Shown: positions 16,874-24,293 of the stretch, piece by piece
Position numbering within the stretch: the first letter of the stretch is position 1
Layout: every line of letters begins with the position of its first letter
Assembly: GCA_903928115.1 (NCBI GenBank)
Contig: CAIYPP010000129.1
Span: 1-61,939, forward strand
Length of the DNA stretch: 61,939 bases
Direction: 5' to 3'
Origin: an uncultured Planctomycetota bacterium
GTDB lineage: Bacteria; Planctomycetota; UBA1135; GCA-002686595
Translations under genes and position numbers: made by a program
Notes under the pieces: model-generated
Told to the model about the DNA's origin: nothing
Database searches by the model: none
The model's input: the letters and a program-made list of their open reading frames with translations, nothing else

Positions 16874-18349
16874 CTAGAGCCCGAAGCGCTCGGGGTCGAG
16901 AATGCCCTGCGAGCGGCGCAGCGCGATCAAGGCCTTGGCGAGGTTTGCGTGCGCGAGCGTCTGCGAATACAGAGTCTCCGCGAGCTGCTGCTGGAACTGC
17001 AGCACCTGGAAGTTCGTCGAGAGGCCCTCGCGATAGCGCGCTTGCTCGGCCGCGAGCTGACGCCGTGCGAGCTCCGTGCTGGACGCCGCTGCGCGCACCG
17101 CCTCGATCGAGTACAGCGTGTTGCGCACCGCGGTGCGCACTTCCTCGACCACCTGCGACTCGAGCTGGTCGTAGATCAAGCGGGCGTTGCGGACACCCGC
17201 GCGCGCGGACTTCTCGGCGAAGAGCGCGGAGCGGTTGCCGATCGGCGCGCTGAAGCTCAGTCCGGCTCGGTACGTGGGATAGTCCCAGCCGAAGGCGGAC
17301 TCGAGCGCGTCGCCTTCGTTGCGCTCGATCGCGAAGCTCGAGGTCTCGAAGGTGAAGTCGAGCTGGGAACGGCGCAGCGAGCTCGCGCGCAAGAGCTGCT
17401 CTTCCGCCTCGTCGATCTGGAACATCTGCTGTCGCAGCTCGGAACGCTCGGCGAGCGCGACGGAGAACGCGGCATTCCAGCTGGGCACGCTCTGCGGATC
17501 GACTTCGGGGAGCTGGGTCACCGGCACGAACTCGCGCTCCCACGTCGCGGCGTTGGTGCCCGGGTACATCAGGCCCTTGAGCTTGTCGGCGGCGGCCTTG
17601 ACCGACACTTCGCGTGCCAGCTTCTGCTCGACGCGCTGCGCGACGTTCGTCTCGGCCTGCAGCACCTCTACTTCGGTGCCCACGCCCGCGTTCAGTCGGC
17701 GTTGGTTCTGCGCGAGTTGTTCGCGGCCGAGTGCGAGCGTCTCGTCGGCGACCCGCGCCTGCTCCAGCGCGGTGACGAGGTCCCAGTACGACTGCGCGAC
17801 GCGCTGAATCAGGTCTTGGCGCGCCTGTCGGACCCGCTCGAGCTGGCGCCGCAGGCGCAGCTCGTTCTCGCGCTGCGTCGAGGTCGCGTAAGCGCTGCCG
17901 CCGGCGCGCAAGAGCGGCTGGTTGAAGCTCAGAGCGACCCGGTCGGACACCGAGCGCTGGAACAGCGCGAAGTTCGAGTCGGTGTTCGACTGGAGGAACG
18001 ACAGGTCGACTGCGCCGCCCGTGAGCAGCGGCAGGTTCAGCCCGCTGCCGATCTCCAGCGTCTGCGAGTTGATGCTGTCGATCGTGAAGAACGGGTTGTT
18101 GTTGCGGTTCTCGACGTCCGCATAGCCCGCGTTCGCGCGGAACACCGGGTCGAAGCTGCCCCAACTGCCCTCGTAGGTGTACTGCGACACCTCCGCGTTG
18201 TTTTCCTCCAGCTTGAGCGACAGGTCGTTCTCGAGCGCCGTGCGCGCCGCGTCGAGCAGGCTGAGCTCGACGCGCGCGGTCGCCGCGCTGTCTTGGGGGG
18301 CGACCTGTGCGGCCGGGAGGGTCGCGAGTGCTAGGAGCACGGGGTTCAT
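16874..18349 (-). CDS. TolC-family outer-membrane protein
   Basis: This 491-residue protein has an N-terminal signal peptide (about 19 residues) and the repeated helical layout of TolC/OEP proteins. Two internal repeats have long coiled helices, for example ARQDLIQRVAQSYWDLVTALEQ (about 185-205) and SQVVEEVRTAVRNTLYSIEAV. Beta segments flank them, including SLSFNQPLLRAGG-like and LSFSAPIGN elements. TolC proteins form the outer-membrane duct of tripartite efflux pumps or type I secretion systems. No inner-membrane pump or adaptor lies next to it; a HEAT lipoprotein gene follows. A TATCCT hexamer lies exactly nine bases before the ATG with no Shine-Dalgarno, suggesting a nearly leaderless transcript. 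Confidence 0.9.
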   Translation of the reverse strand: MNPVLLALATLPAAQVAPQDSAATARVELSLLDAARTALENDLSLKLEENNAEVSQYTYEGSWGSFDPVFRANAGYADVENRNNNPFFTIDSINSQTLEIGSGLNLPLLTGGAVDLSFLQSNTDSNFALFQRSVSDRVALSFNQPLLRAGGSAYATSTQRENELRLRRQLERVRQARQDLIQRVAQSYWDLVTALEQARVADETLALGREQLAQNQRRLNAGVGTEVEVLQAETNVAQRVEQKLAREVSVKAAADKLKGLMYPGTNAATWEREFVPVTQLPEVDPQSVPSWNAAFSVALAERSELRQQMFQIDEAEEQLLRASSLRRSQLDFTFETSSFAIERNEGDALESAFGWDYPTYRAGLSFSAPIGNRSALFAEKSARAGVRNARLIYDQLESQVVEEVRTAVRNTLYSIEAVRAAASSTELARRQLAAEQARYREGLSTNFQVLQFQQQLAETLYSQTLAHANLAKALIALRRSQGILDPERFGL

Positions 18350-18358
18350 GGGCGCAGG

Positions 18359-18364
18359 AGGATA
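18359..18364 (-). promoter_or_regulatory. Candidate -10 (TATCCT) of the TolC-family gene
   Basis: TATCCT on the minus strand ends nine bases before the ATG, and the intervening bases (CCTGCGCCC) hold no Shine-Dalgarno. The same spacing recurs before galE, glyA and the DUF1573-type gene. No clear -35 is seen. Confidence 0.45.
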
Positions 18365-18421
18365 ACGGCTGGAGGCCCGCCGAGTTACGCCCCAGACCCG
18401 CCCATGGCGTCCGAAGACTGC

Positions 18422-18446
18422 AAAAAAACGGCTCGGGGTGTCCGAG
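18422..18446 (-). terminator. Intrinsic terminator of the sigma/anti-sigma operon
   Basis: On the minus strand CTCGG (18446-18442) pairs with CCGAG (18436-18432) around a five-base loop. CCG and seven consecutive T residues (18428-18422) follow. It begins ten bases after the anti-sigma stop. A T7 run is rare in this GC-rich window, which supports the call despite the short stem. Confidence 0.75.
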
Positions 18447-18455
18447 AGCGCTTTG

Positions 18456-19529
18456 CTAGCGCCGCGGGCTCCCCCACGCGTCGAGCGCCGCCTCGCGCTC
18501 GACGTTCCCCGGATCGCGCAGGTCGCCCAAGGACTCGCGCAGGAGCTCCGAGAGCGGCTCCCGCGCCGCGCGCGCCAGCACCTCGCGTGCGCTGGCCGAG
18601 CCGCGCGCGAATCGCGCCAGTTCTTCGCCTTCGAGCGCGCCGAAGCTCACCGCACGCTGCAAGGCGCAGGTGACGACGCGCGAGCGCTGGAAGTCCGGCA
18701 GGGCCGCGAGACGTGCCAGGGTCGCGTCGAGGTGGAGCGGCCGCACGCCACTGCGAGCCCACTCGTCGAGCAGCACTTCCGTCCACGTCGCCATGCGGCT
18801 CGGCGCACCCTCCGGAGCGCGCTCGAGCACCCACTCGGGCGCCGCGCGTCCGGCGAGGAGCGTCGCGCGGATCCACAGGAGCTGTGCGAGCGACTCCTGC
18901 GGCGCTGCGACGCTCCACGGCGCGGGTGCGAAGGTGGTCCACGCTGCGCGATCGGCGCGGCGGATTCCCGCGAGCCACTCGCCCTCTCCGCTCGGCGGAT
19001 CCACCTCCAAGGTGCGAGGGTCGCCCTCGGGCAGTGCTTCCGACGGCACGCGCTCTGGTTCGCTGTCGCGTTCGCTCGTGTAGAAGGGCTCGACGGGGGC
19101 CTCGATGCGCGCTTGGAACTCTCCGGTGCGACGCGGGGCCCGCAGCACGATCCACGCGAGTACGGGCAGCGCGCAGAGGTGCGCGACGAGGAGTGCTGCA
19201 GCGACGCGCAGCGCGCCCGACGCACGCACGCGCGCGACGGCGAAGCGCACCATGAGCCGGAAGTCGCCGCGCGGGCTGAGGTCTTCGCGCGTGGTGAGCG
19301 CGAGCACCGAGTCCGCGACGCGCTGTGCCGCGGCCTGTTCGTCTAGCGTCGAGTCGTTCGCGGCGTCGCGCAGCGCAGCGGCGAACTCCTGCATCTCCGC
19401 CAGCGCTGCGGCACATCGGCCGCACCCGCGAAGCCGCTCGCGCAGCTCGCTCGCCGACGGGTCGAGCGCTGCTTCGAGCAGCGTCGCTTCGTCGAGGTGG
19501 ACGTGTTCGTGGTTCTCGAGTTCGCTCAC
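18456..19529 (-). CDS. Putative membrane anti-sigma factor
   Basis: This 357-residue protein starts with GTG 19529 inside the sigma factor stop (GTGA overlap), the classic arrangement for a sigma/anti-sigma pair. The N-terminal ~100 residues resemble the cytoplasmic zinc-finger anti-sigma domain, with Cys36 and Cys39 in RLRGCGRCAAAL. The His expected four residues before the first Cys is Arg32, so zinc binding is doubtful. One transmembrane helix (about 107-129) follows, then an extracytoplasmic part of ~225 residues that is helical and lacks a recognisable sensor domain. By position and layout it should hold the ECF sigma factor inactive until an envelope signal arrives. A terminator lies directly downstream. 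Confidence 0.75.
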   Translation of the reverse strand: MSELENHEHVHLDEATLLEAALDPSASELRERLRGCGRCAAALAEMQEFAAALRDAANDSTLDEQAAAQRVADSVLALTTREDLSPRGDFRLMVRFAVARVRASGALRVAAALLVAHLCALPVLAWIVLRAPRRTGEFQARIEAPVEPFYTSERDSEPERVPSEALPEGDPRTLEVDPPSGEGEWLAGIRRADRAAWTTFAPAPWSVAAPQESLAQLLWIRATLLAGRAAPEWVLERAPEGAPSRMATWTEVLLDEWARSGVRPLHLDATLARLAALPDFQRSRVVTCALQRAVSFGALEGEELARFARGSASAREVLARAAREPLSELLRESLGDLRDPGNVEREAALDAWGSPRR

Positions 19530-20110
19530 GACTCCGAATCCTCCGCGAGGAGCTCGCGCAACTTGCGCACGGCGTGGTGCACGCGCGACTTCACCGTACC
19601 GACGGGGATGTCGAGCAGGCGTGAGATCTCGCTGTAGGGCAGCATCTGGAAGAAGGCGAGCTCGATCACTTCGAGGTGCCCCGCGGGGAGCTGGCGGATC
19701 GCCGCGCGCACCTCCGCCTGCCGCTCCCGGAGGTCCGCGGCCCAGCCCACCGGCGGCAGGTCCGCGGGCAGGCGCTCGAGGAGCTCGGACTCCCCGTCCG
19801 TGCCCGCGTCCAGCGACAGCCCCTCGACGCGCGCGGCGCGGCGCCTACGGCGGTCGATCCACGCGTTGCGCGCGCTGCGCAGCACGTAGCTCGAGAACTT
19901 CGACTGCGGCTCGTAGCTCGGAGCGGCTCGGTACAACTTCAGGAACACCTCTTGGGCGAGATCCTCGGCCTCCCAGAGCTCGGCGCCGAGCCGCTGGAAG
20001 AACCCGAGGAGCGTGCCCTTTTCTCGTTGGACGAACTCCTCGAAGAGCCCCCGGTCCCCCCGGCGGAGGGCCGAGAGCGGGTCCCGCTCGTCGTCCCAAG
20101 AGCCCTTCAA
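19526..20110 (-). CDS. ECF-type RNA polymerase sigma factor
   Basis: This sigma-70 family group 4 factor redirects RNA polymerase to a stress or envelope regulon. TTG 20110 is chosen as start because GGGAGGG lies three bases upstream and no ATG or GTG precedes region 2; it yields 194 residues. Region 2 is seen as FVQREKGTLLGFFQRLGAELWEAEDLAQEVFLKLYR and the -10 recognition stretch SSYVLRSARNAWIDRRRRR. Region 4 is seen as ELAFFQMLPYSEISRLLDIPVGTVKSRVHHAVRKLREL, a complete helix-turn-helix. The stop overlaps the anti-sigma start (GTGA). It follows tsaE by 32 bases and is the seventh gene of the uvrA-led run, so it may be made from that transcript as well as from its own promoter. Confidence 0.88.
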   Translation of the reverse strand: MKGSWDDERDPLSALRRGDRGLFEEFVQREKGTLLGFFQRLGAELWEAEDLAQEVFLKLYRAAPSYEPQSKFSSYVLRSARNAWIDRRRRRAARVEGLSLDAGTDGESELLERLPADLPPVGWAADLRERQAEVRAAIRQLPAGHLEVIELAFFQMLPYSEISRLLDIPVGTVKSRVHHAVRKLRELLAEDSES

Positions 20111-20120
20111 GCACCCTCCC
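20111..20120 (-). promoter_or_regulatory. Ribosome binding site deciding the TTG start of the ECF sigma factor
   Basis: GGGAGGGTGC stands directly before TTG 20110 on the minus strand. It is one of the best Shine-Dalgarno matches in the window, and no other start codon is near, so it fixes the start. Confidence 0.6.
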
Positions 20121-20142
20121 AACGCCGGCGGGGGGCCATGGT

Positions 20143-20622
20143 TCAGGCCTTCCGCTCGATTTTCGGGCCCCCCAGCGGTCCGAGGCGGCTCCCAGGGCCC
20201 GTCCAGCGGACCGCGACGCTGCGCCGCTCCTCCCCCGCATGGGCCAGCCGGACCTCGAACCGAGCGTCCGGAAGCCAGCCGGCGACGTGCCCGGCCCACT
20301 CCACGGCCGCCACGCCATCGCCGGTGAGCCACTCCGCACCCCCATCGGCGAGGAACCCCTCCCCGCGCTCGGTCATCCATGCGTCGAGGTGGTAGAGAGG
20401 CACGCGGCCTGCGTGCGTGTGCATGAGCTGGAAGGTCGGGCTCGAGACCGCCGTCCGACAGCCCAACCCGCGCGCGAGCCCGCGGACGAAGCAGGTCTTC
20501 CCCGCGCCGAGCTCGCCGTCGAGGGCTACGACGTCCCCAGGACCGAGCAGCGCTGCCAGCGCCTCGCCCAGCGCCTCCGTCTCCTCCGGGGAGCTCGTCT
20601 GAAACTCGCGTGTCTCGCTCAC
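20143..20622 (-). CDS. tsaE: tRNA threonylcarbamoyladenosine biosynthesis ATPase TsaE
   Basis: TsaE is the ATPase that works with TsaB and TsaD to place the t6A modification at position 37 of ANN-decoding tRNAs. The protein has 159 residues, the normal size. Walker A is GELGAGKT (36-43), followed by TCFVRGLARGLG. SSPTFQLMHTHAGR matches the conserved SPTF switch, and YHLDAW contains the conserved Asp. The Walker-like AAVEWAGH corresponds to the family V-E-W segment. The start is GTG 20622 inside the thiL stop (GTGA overlap). In many bacteria tsaE and thiL are neighbours, which supports both assignments. Confidence 0.92.
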   Translation of the reverse strand: MSETREFQTSSPEETEALGEALAALLGPGDVVALDGELGAGKTCFVRGLARGLGCRTAVSSPTFQLMHTHAGRVPLYHLDAWMTERGEGFLADGGAEWLTGDGVAAVEWAGHVAGWLPDARFEVRLAHAGEERRSVAVRWTGPGSRLGPLGGPKIERKA

Positions 20623-21539
20623 GACCCGTGGATCCAGCCGCCTTCTCCGCGGAAGCGCACCAGCGCACCGCTCGATTCATCGCGCGGGATTCGCAGCCCC
20701 GCGCCGCGCCGCACGTTCCCGAGCAGCGTGAAGCCCGGACAGCGCCGGGGCGCTTCCCGCAGCGCACGCAAGACGGCTGTCTGCGGCAGCGTGGCGATGA
20801 GCTCGTGATCCTCGCCGTCGTGCAGCGCGTGCGCGAGCGCGCTGCGGCCGGTGCGCGCGGCGAGCCGACGAGCGTCGGGGTGGACGGGCACGACTCCGAT
20901 GTCGATCGCGACGCCGGACGCGCGAGCGATGCGCCAAAGGTCGAGCGCGAGCCCGTCGGAGACATCCATCATCGCCGTAGCGCCGAGACCGAGCAGCCAG
21001 CGCGCGGCATCGAAGCGCGGCTCGATCCTGAGGTGTCGACCGAGCAGGCTGCCGCCGAACGCGCCCGTCGCCACGACGACCTGATGCGCGCGCGCGCGGC
21101 GTCGCGAAGGGGCTGTGACGCCGCGGGGCAGCTCGCCGATGGCGGTCACGGTGAGCGAGAGCGGCCCGTCGGCGCAGGTCGTGTCGCCTCCGACGAGCGC
21201 AGCGCCGTGAAGTCGCGCACAAAGGTCGAGCGCTGCGATCAGACCGCGCAAGCGTCGCTCCTCTTCGCGGCGCGAAGCGCGCAGGCCGAGCAGCACGGCG
21301 CGAGGCTCCGCCCCCGTTGCCGCGAGGTCGCTCAGCGCGCGTGCGCAAGCCTTCGCTCCAGCGAGAGCCGCGCGCTCGCCGCGCTCGAAATGAACACCCT
21401 CGACGACCGTGTCGACGCACGTCACGGGCCGCTCGAGCTCGCGCGCGAGCACCGCGGCGTCATTGCCGAAGTCGAGGCTCGCGCGAGGACGCGGCCGACG
21501 CGCAAGCCAGCGGTGCAGGGAGTCCTCATTCCAGCTCAT
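20619..21539 (-). CDS. thiL: Thiamine-monophosphate kinase
   Basis: ThiL phosphorylates thiamine monophosphate to thiamine diphosphate, the last step of cofactor synthesis. ATG 21539 gives 306 residues. It belongs to the PurM-like ATP-grasp-free fold: DFGNDAAVL (the family DDAA metal site, with Asn in place of the first Asp), VDTVVEGVHF, LVGGDTTCADGPL, MMDVSDGLALDL and GEDHELIATL are all in the usual order. The open frame extends 43 codons upstream over thiE's end with no homology. It overlaps tsaE by four bases and lies ten bases after thiE. The Asn substitution at the first metal-binding site deserves a check but does not alter the assignment. Confidence 0.92.
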   Translation of the reverse strand: MSWNEDSLHRWLARRPRPRASLDFGNDAAVLARELERPVTCVDTVVEGVHFERGERAALAGAKACARALSDLAATGAEPRAVLLGLRASRREEERRLRGLIAALDLCARLHGAALVGGDTTCADGPLSLTVTAIGELPRGVTAPSRRRARAHQVVVATGAFGGSLLGRHLRIEPRFDAARWLLGLGATAMMDVSDGLALDLWRIARASGVAIDIGVVPVHPDARRLAARTGRSALAHALHDGEDHELIATLPQTAVLRALREAPRRCPGFTLLGNVRRGAGLRIPRDESSGALVRFRGEGGWIHGS

Positions 21540-21549
21540 GGCAGAGATC

Positions 21550-22194
21550 CTACGCCTTGGCGTCGGTCTCTGACCACGCGCGCAGGTAGCTCGCTGCGCA
21601 CTCCGGCGCATCCGGCCGCGCGAGGATTCCGCCGAGCGCCGCAACTCCTCGCGCACCCGCGCGAGCACAGTCCGCGGCGTCGCTCGGCGTCAGTCCGCCG
21701 AGCGCCCACACGGGCACGCTGGTGCGGCGCACGGCGCATGCGAGCGCCTCGAAGCCGATGCCTTGGATCGTGTCCGCGCCTTTGCGCGTCGCCTTGACGG
21801 GGCCATGGAAGAGGTAGTCCGCCTCACGCCAAGTCGCGGGCTCATCTCCTGTGTGCGTCGAAAGTCCGAGCGCGACGGTTCGCGGCAGCCATGCTCTCAC
21901 CGCCGCGGGGGCGAGCGAGCGACCGCCCAAGTGCACGGCGTCCGCGCCGACGGAGAGCGCCAAGTGGGGTCGATCGTGCAAGGCGAGCCACGCACCCGAC
22001 TCGCGCGGGAGCACGCGGCGCAGCTCATGTGCCAGCTCGAGGAACACTCGGTCTGAGAGTTGACGCTCGCGGAGCAGCACGCCGCGCAGACCGCGCTCCG
22101 CACAGCGCCGCACGCGCTCGACGAACAGCGGGACATCGGCCGCAACGAGCGTGCCGGGAGTGAGCGCGAGGATCGGCGGCGGAAGCCGCATCAC
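21550..22194 (-). CDS. thiE: Thiamine-phosphate synthase family protein (ThiE/TenI)
   Basis: This TIM-barrel protein of the ThiE/TenI family probably couples HMP diphosphate and thiazole phosphate to thiamine phosphate. LRERQLSD corresponds to the family L-R-E/D-K motif. ALHDRPHLALSVGADAVHLGG matches the ND...GADGVHLG region (His replaces Asn). GLSTHT, DYLFHGPVKATRKG (family FGP...T-K) and VWALGGLTP complete the barrel. The catalytic residues are varied enough that the TenI aminopyrimidine-aminohydrolase branch or a non-enzymatic TenI is possible, but the adjacent thiL favours ThiE. The start is GTG 22194 (overlapping the upstream stop) or ATG 22191; length is 214 or 213. Confidence 0.82.
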   Translation of the reverse strand: MMRLPPPILALTPGTLVAADVPLFVERVRRCAERGLRGVLLRERQLSDRVFLELAHELRRVLPRESGAWLALHDRPHLALSVGADAVHLGGRSLAPAAVRAWLPRTVALGLSTHTGDEPATWREADYLFHGPVKATRKGADTIQGIGFEALACAVRRTSVPVWALGGLTPSDAADCARAGARGVAALGGILARPDAPECAASYLRAWSETDAKA

Positions 22195-24293
22195 TGCACG
22201 CCGTCGAGCTCGACCTTGTAGCCGAACTCGCGCAGGAGCGCGTGCAGGCGCTTGGGCGCGTAGCGCGACTTCAGCTGCAAGCGGCGCTCGTCGAGCACTT
22301 CACGCACGAAGTTCTTCACGCCCGCGTCGGTCTGGAAGCGCCGCAGGGTCTCCGGATCCTCGCCGCGCAGAACCAGCGACGCATCGAGGTGCAGGACACC
22401 GGCGCGGCCGGCCCAGTCGCGGATGGAGAACAGCACGTTCTGCGGAACAGGAGTGCGCGACTGGTTGCGCAGCACGGCGAGCATGCGCGACAGGAGCATC
22501 CCCTCCGACAGAGCGCGCTGCACCGCACGCTCGTGGATGCGGAAGTGCATCGTCTCGCGCATGTGCTCGCGCTCACAGAAGCGGTCGAGCTCGTGGACGA
22601 GCGCAGCGTCATCGCCGGTCGGGAACAGCACGACTTCGAAGTCGGGCGTCACGATCAGACTGCCGAGGAGCGGCGCTGCGCCGGGCGCCTGCTCGACCAC
22701 GCCGAGGAGCCGCGCGCCGGAGCGCGTCAGCTTCATCGCGACGGGCCGCCCCGCGCGGTCGTAGCCAAGCTCGACGACGCCGAAGAGGTAGAGGCGCTGA
22801 CGCACCCAGCGTGCGAGGTTCCAGGCGAGGCGCTGAGGGTCTTCCATCGGCGCGCAGCTCGCGCCCTGCGAGCGCGTCGAGAAGTAATCCTCGACGGCGA
22901 GCTGATCGAGACCCGCCAAGTAGGTGTTGCGCGAGAGGAACGGCAGGTACATGAGGTCGTACCAGACGCCGGGCTCGATGCGCTTCATCAGCCGCATGAA
23001 GATGCGGCGCAGGCGCACTTGGTGGTACCAGTCGCCGGCGACGTCGCGTTCTTCCGTGGCGTATTCGACGAGCGCGTGCAGCTTCTGCTCCAGCGGTTTT
23101 TGCTCCCACTCGCGACCCGCCGTCGCGATCGCGAAGGTGCGCTCGCCGGTGGACTCGATCAGCCCCATTCCGCGGGTGAACTCGAAGATGAAGTCGAGCA
23201 CCGCGGCGCGCGAGAGCTCGCGGCCGGGGTTGGGGATCAGGTCCTGCAGGATGCGCTTCTCGGTCGTCTTGAAGATCTCGCCGCGCACCGTGAAGCGCAC
23301 GTGGTGCTCGATCAAGAAGCCCATGAAGCGCGAGATGTTGCTCACGAGATCGACGCCGAGACCGTGCTCGCTGTCCGGGGCGTCGGGGTCACCGGGGACG
23401 GCGACGCGCCGCAGCCATGCGAGCGCGATTTCGTTGAAGACGACGAGGGTCTCGTCGGCGTGCTGGATGCCGTAGCGGGAGAGCTCGAGCTTTTCGACGG
23501 TCCCGACGAGCGACTCTTCCAGCACCTGCTTCCAGCGGGCTCCGTTCCACGGTCCCGTGGGCTCCTCGAGCCGCTCGAAGAGCGCGCGCGGCAGGAGCCC
23601 GCCGAACTGCAGGACGCACTTCTCGACGAGCGGACGAACGTCGTCGGGGAGCCGCTCGACGCGGGCGAGCGCGGCCGCTTCGTTGGAGTACATCTTGTAC
23701 ATTTCGCGCAGACGTGTCGGCGTCATGCGCTTTCCGCGCACCGGATCGTCGTACTGACGGTCGAGGAAGCCGCGCAGCGTCAGCAGGTCGAAGACTCCGC
23801 GGCGTTTGGCGCGCTGTTGTCGCAGCAGTCCGTCGCCGAGCTCGAGCGGTACGGCCCAAGCCTTCGCGCCGGCGACCTTCGAGCGACGGTCGGGGACCTC
23901 TAGGAGCGCGCCGCAGCGAACGAGCGCGCTCACGCAGGACTCGAGCTCGTAACGCGAGAAGTGCGCGAGCAGGCGGTGATCGGAGAGCTCGGCGAGCGAG
24001 TGCATGTAGCCCTGCGCGTCGAGGAACATGGCGAGGACTTGCTGCGGGCGGCGACCGAGCGAGTGGACGCGCGCCTCGGCGATCTCGCCGTCGCTCATCC
24101 AGCCCGCGAGCACCTTGCGCAGCTCGGCCGTGTCCGACGGCGGCGGCGGGGAATCGGCGCCGCCCCAGAAGAGATAGAGGTCTTCCAGCTCCTTGCCCGC
24201 GATCGGCGCGAGGACCTCGGCAACCTTCGGGCGCGCGAGCAGGGCTCGCGCCGCGCCGTCCTCCTGCGGACGTGAGGTCGGCGACTCGCTCAC
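22191..24293 (-). CDS. Helicase_C_3-type XPB-associated protein
   Basis: The start is GTG 24293, inside the XPB helicase stop (GTGA overlap), giving 700 residues. The C-terminal third (LIVTPDFEVVLFPTGDDAALVHELDRFCE..., SEGMLLSRMLAVLRNQSRTPVPQNVLFSIRDWA) matches the bacterial family named after the XPB/Ssl2 N-terminal domain (Helicase_C_3). Upstream parts are helical, with winged-helix-like stretches (RKVLAGWMSDGEIAEARV, MHSLAELSDHRLLAHFSRYELESCVSALVRCGAL). I recall such proteins beside XPB homologues in actinobacteria, so it is probably a subunit or regulator of the helicase. No ATPase or nuclease motif is seen. Its coupling to XPB and to thiE is tight. Confidence 0.85.
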   Translation of the reverse strand: MSESPTSRPQEDGAARALLARPKVAEVLAPIAGKELEDLYLFWGGADSPPPPSDTAELRKVLAGWMSDGEIAEARVHSLGRRPQQVLAMFLDAQGYMHSLAELSDHRLLAHFSRYELESCVSALVRCGALLEVPDRRSKVAGAKAWAVPLELGDGLLRQQRAKRRGVFDLLTLRGFLDRQYDDPVRGKRMTPTRLREMYKMYSNEAAALARVERLPDDVRPLVEKCVLQFGGLLPRALFERLEEPTGPWNGARWKQVLEESLVGTVEKLELSRYGIQHADETLVVFNEIALAWLRRVAVPGDPDAPDSEHGLGVDLVSNISRFMGFLIEHHVRFTVRGEIFKTTEKRILQDLIPNPGRELSRAAVLDFIFEFTRGMGLIESTGERTFAIATAGREWEQKPLEQKLHALVEYATEERDVAGDWYHQVRLRRIFMRLMKRIEPGVWYDLMYLPFLSRNTYLAGLDQLAVEDYFSTRSQGASCAPMEDPQRLAWNLARWVRQRLYLFGVVELGYDRAGRPVAMKLTRSGARLLGVVEQAPGAAPLLGSLIVTPDFEVVLFPTGDDAALVHELDRFCEREHMRETMHFRIHERAVQRALSEGMLLSRMLAVLRNQSRTPVPQNVLFSIRDWAGRAGVLHLDASLVLRGEDPETLRRFQTDAGVKNFVREVLDERRLQLKSRYAPKRLHALLREFGYKVELDGVQ

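Noticed and set aside
22100..22300. TPP riboswitch before thiE
   Set aside because: thiE starts within the upstream gene by a four-base overlap, so there is no room for an aptamer, and no CTGAGA-type element is seen.
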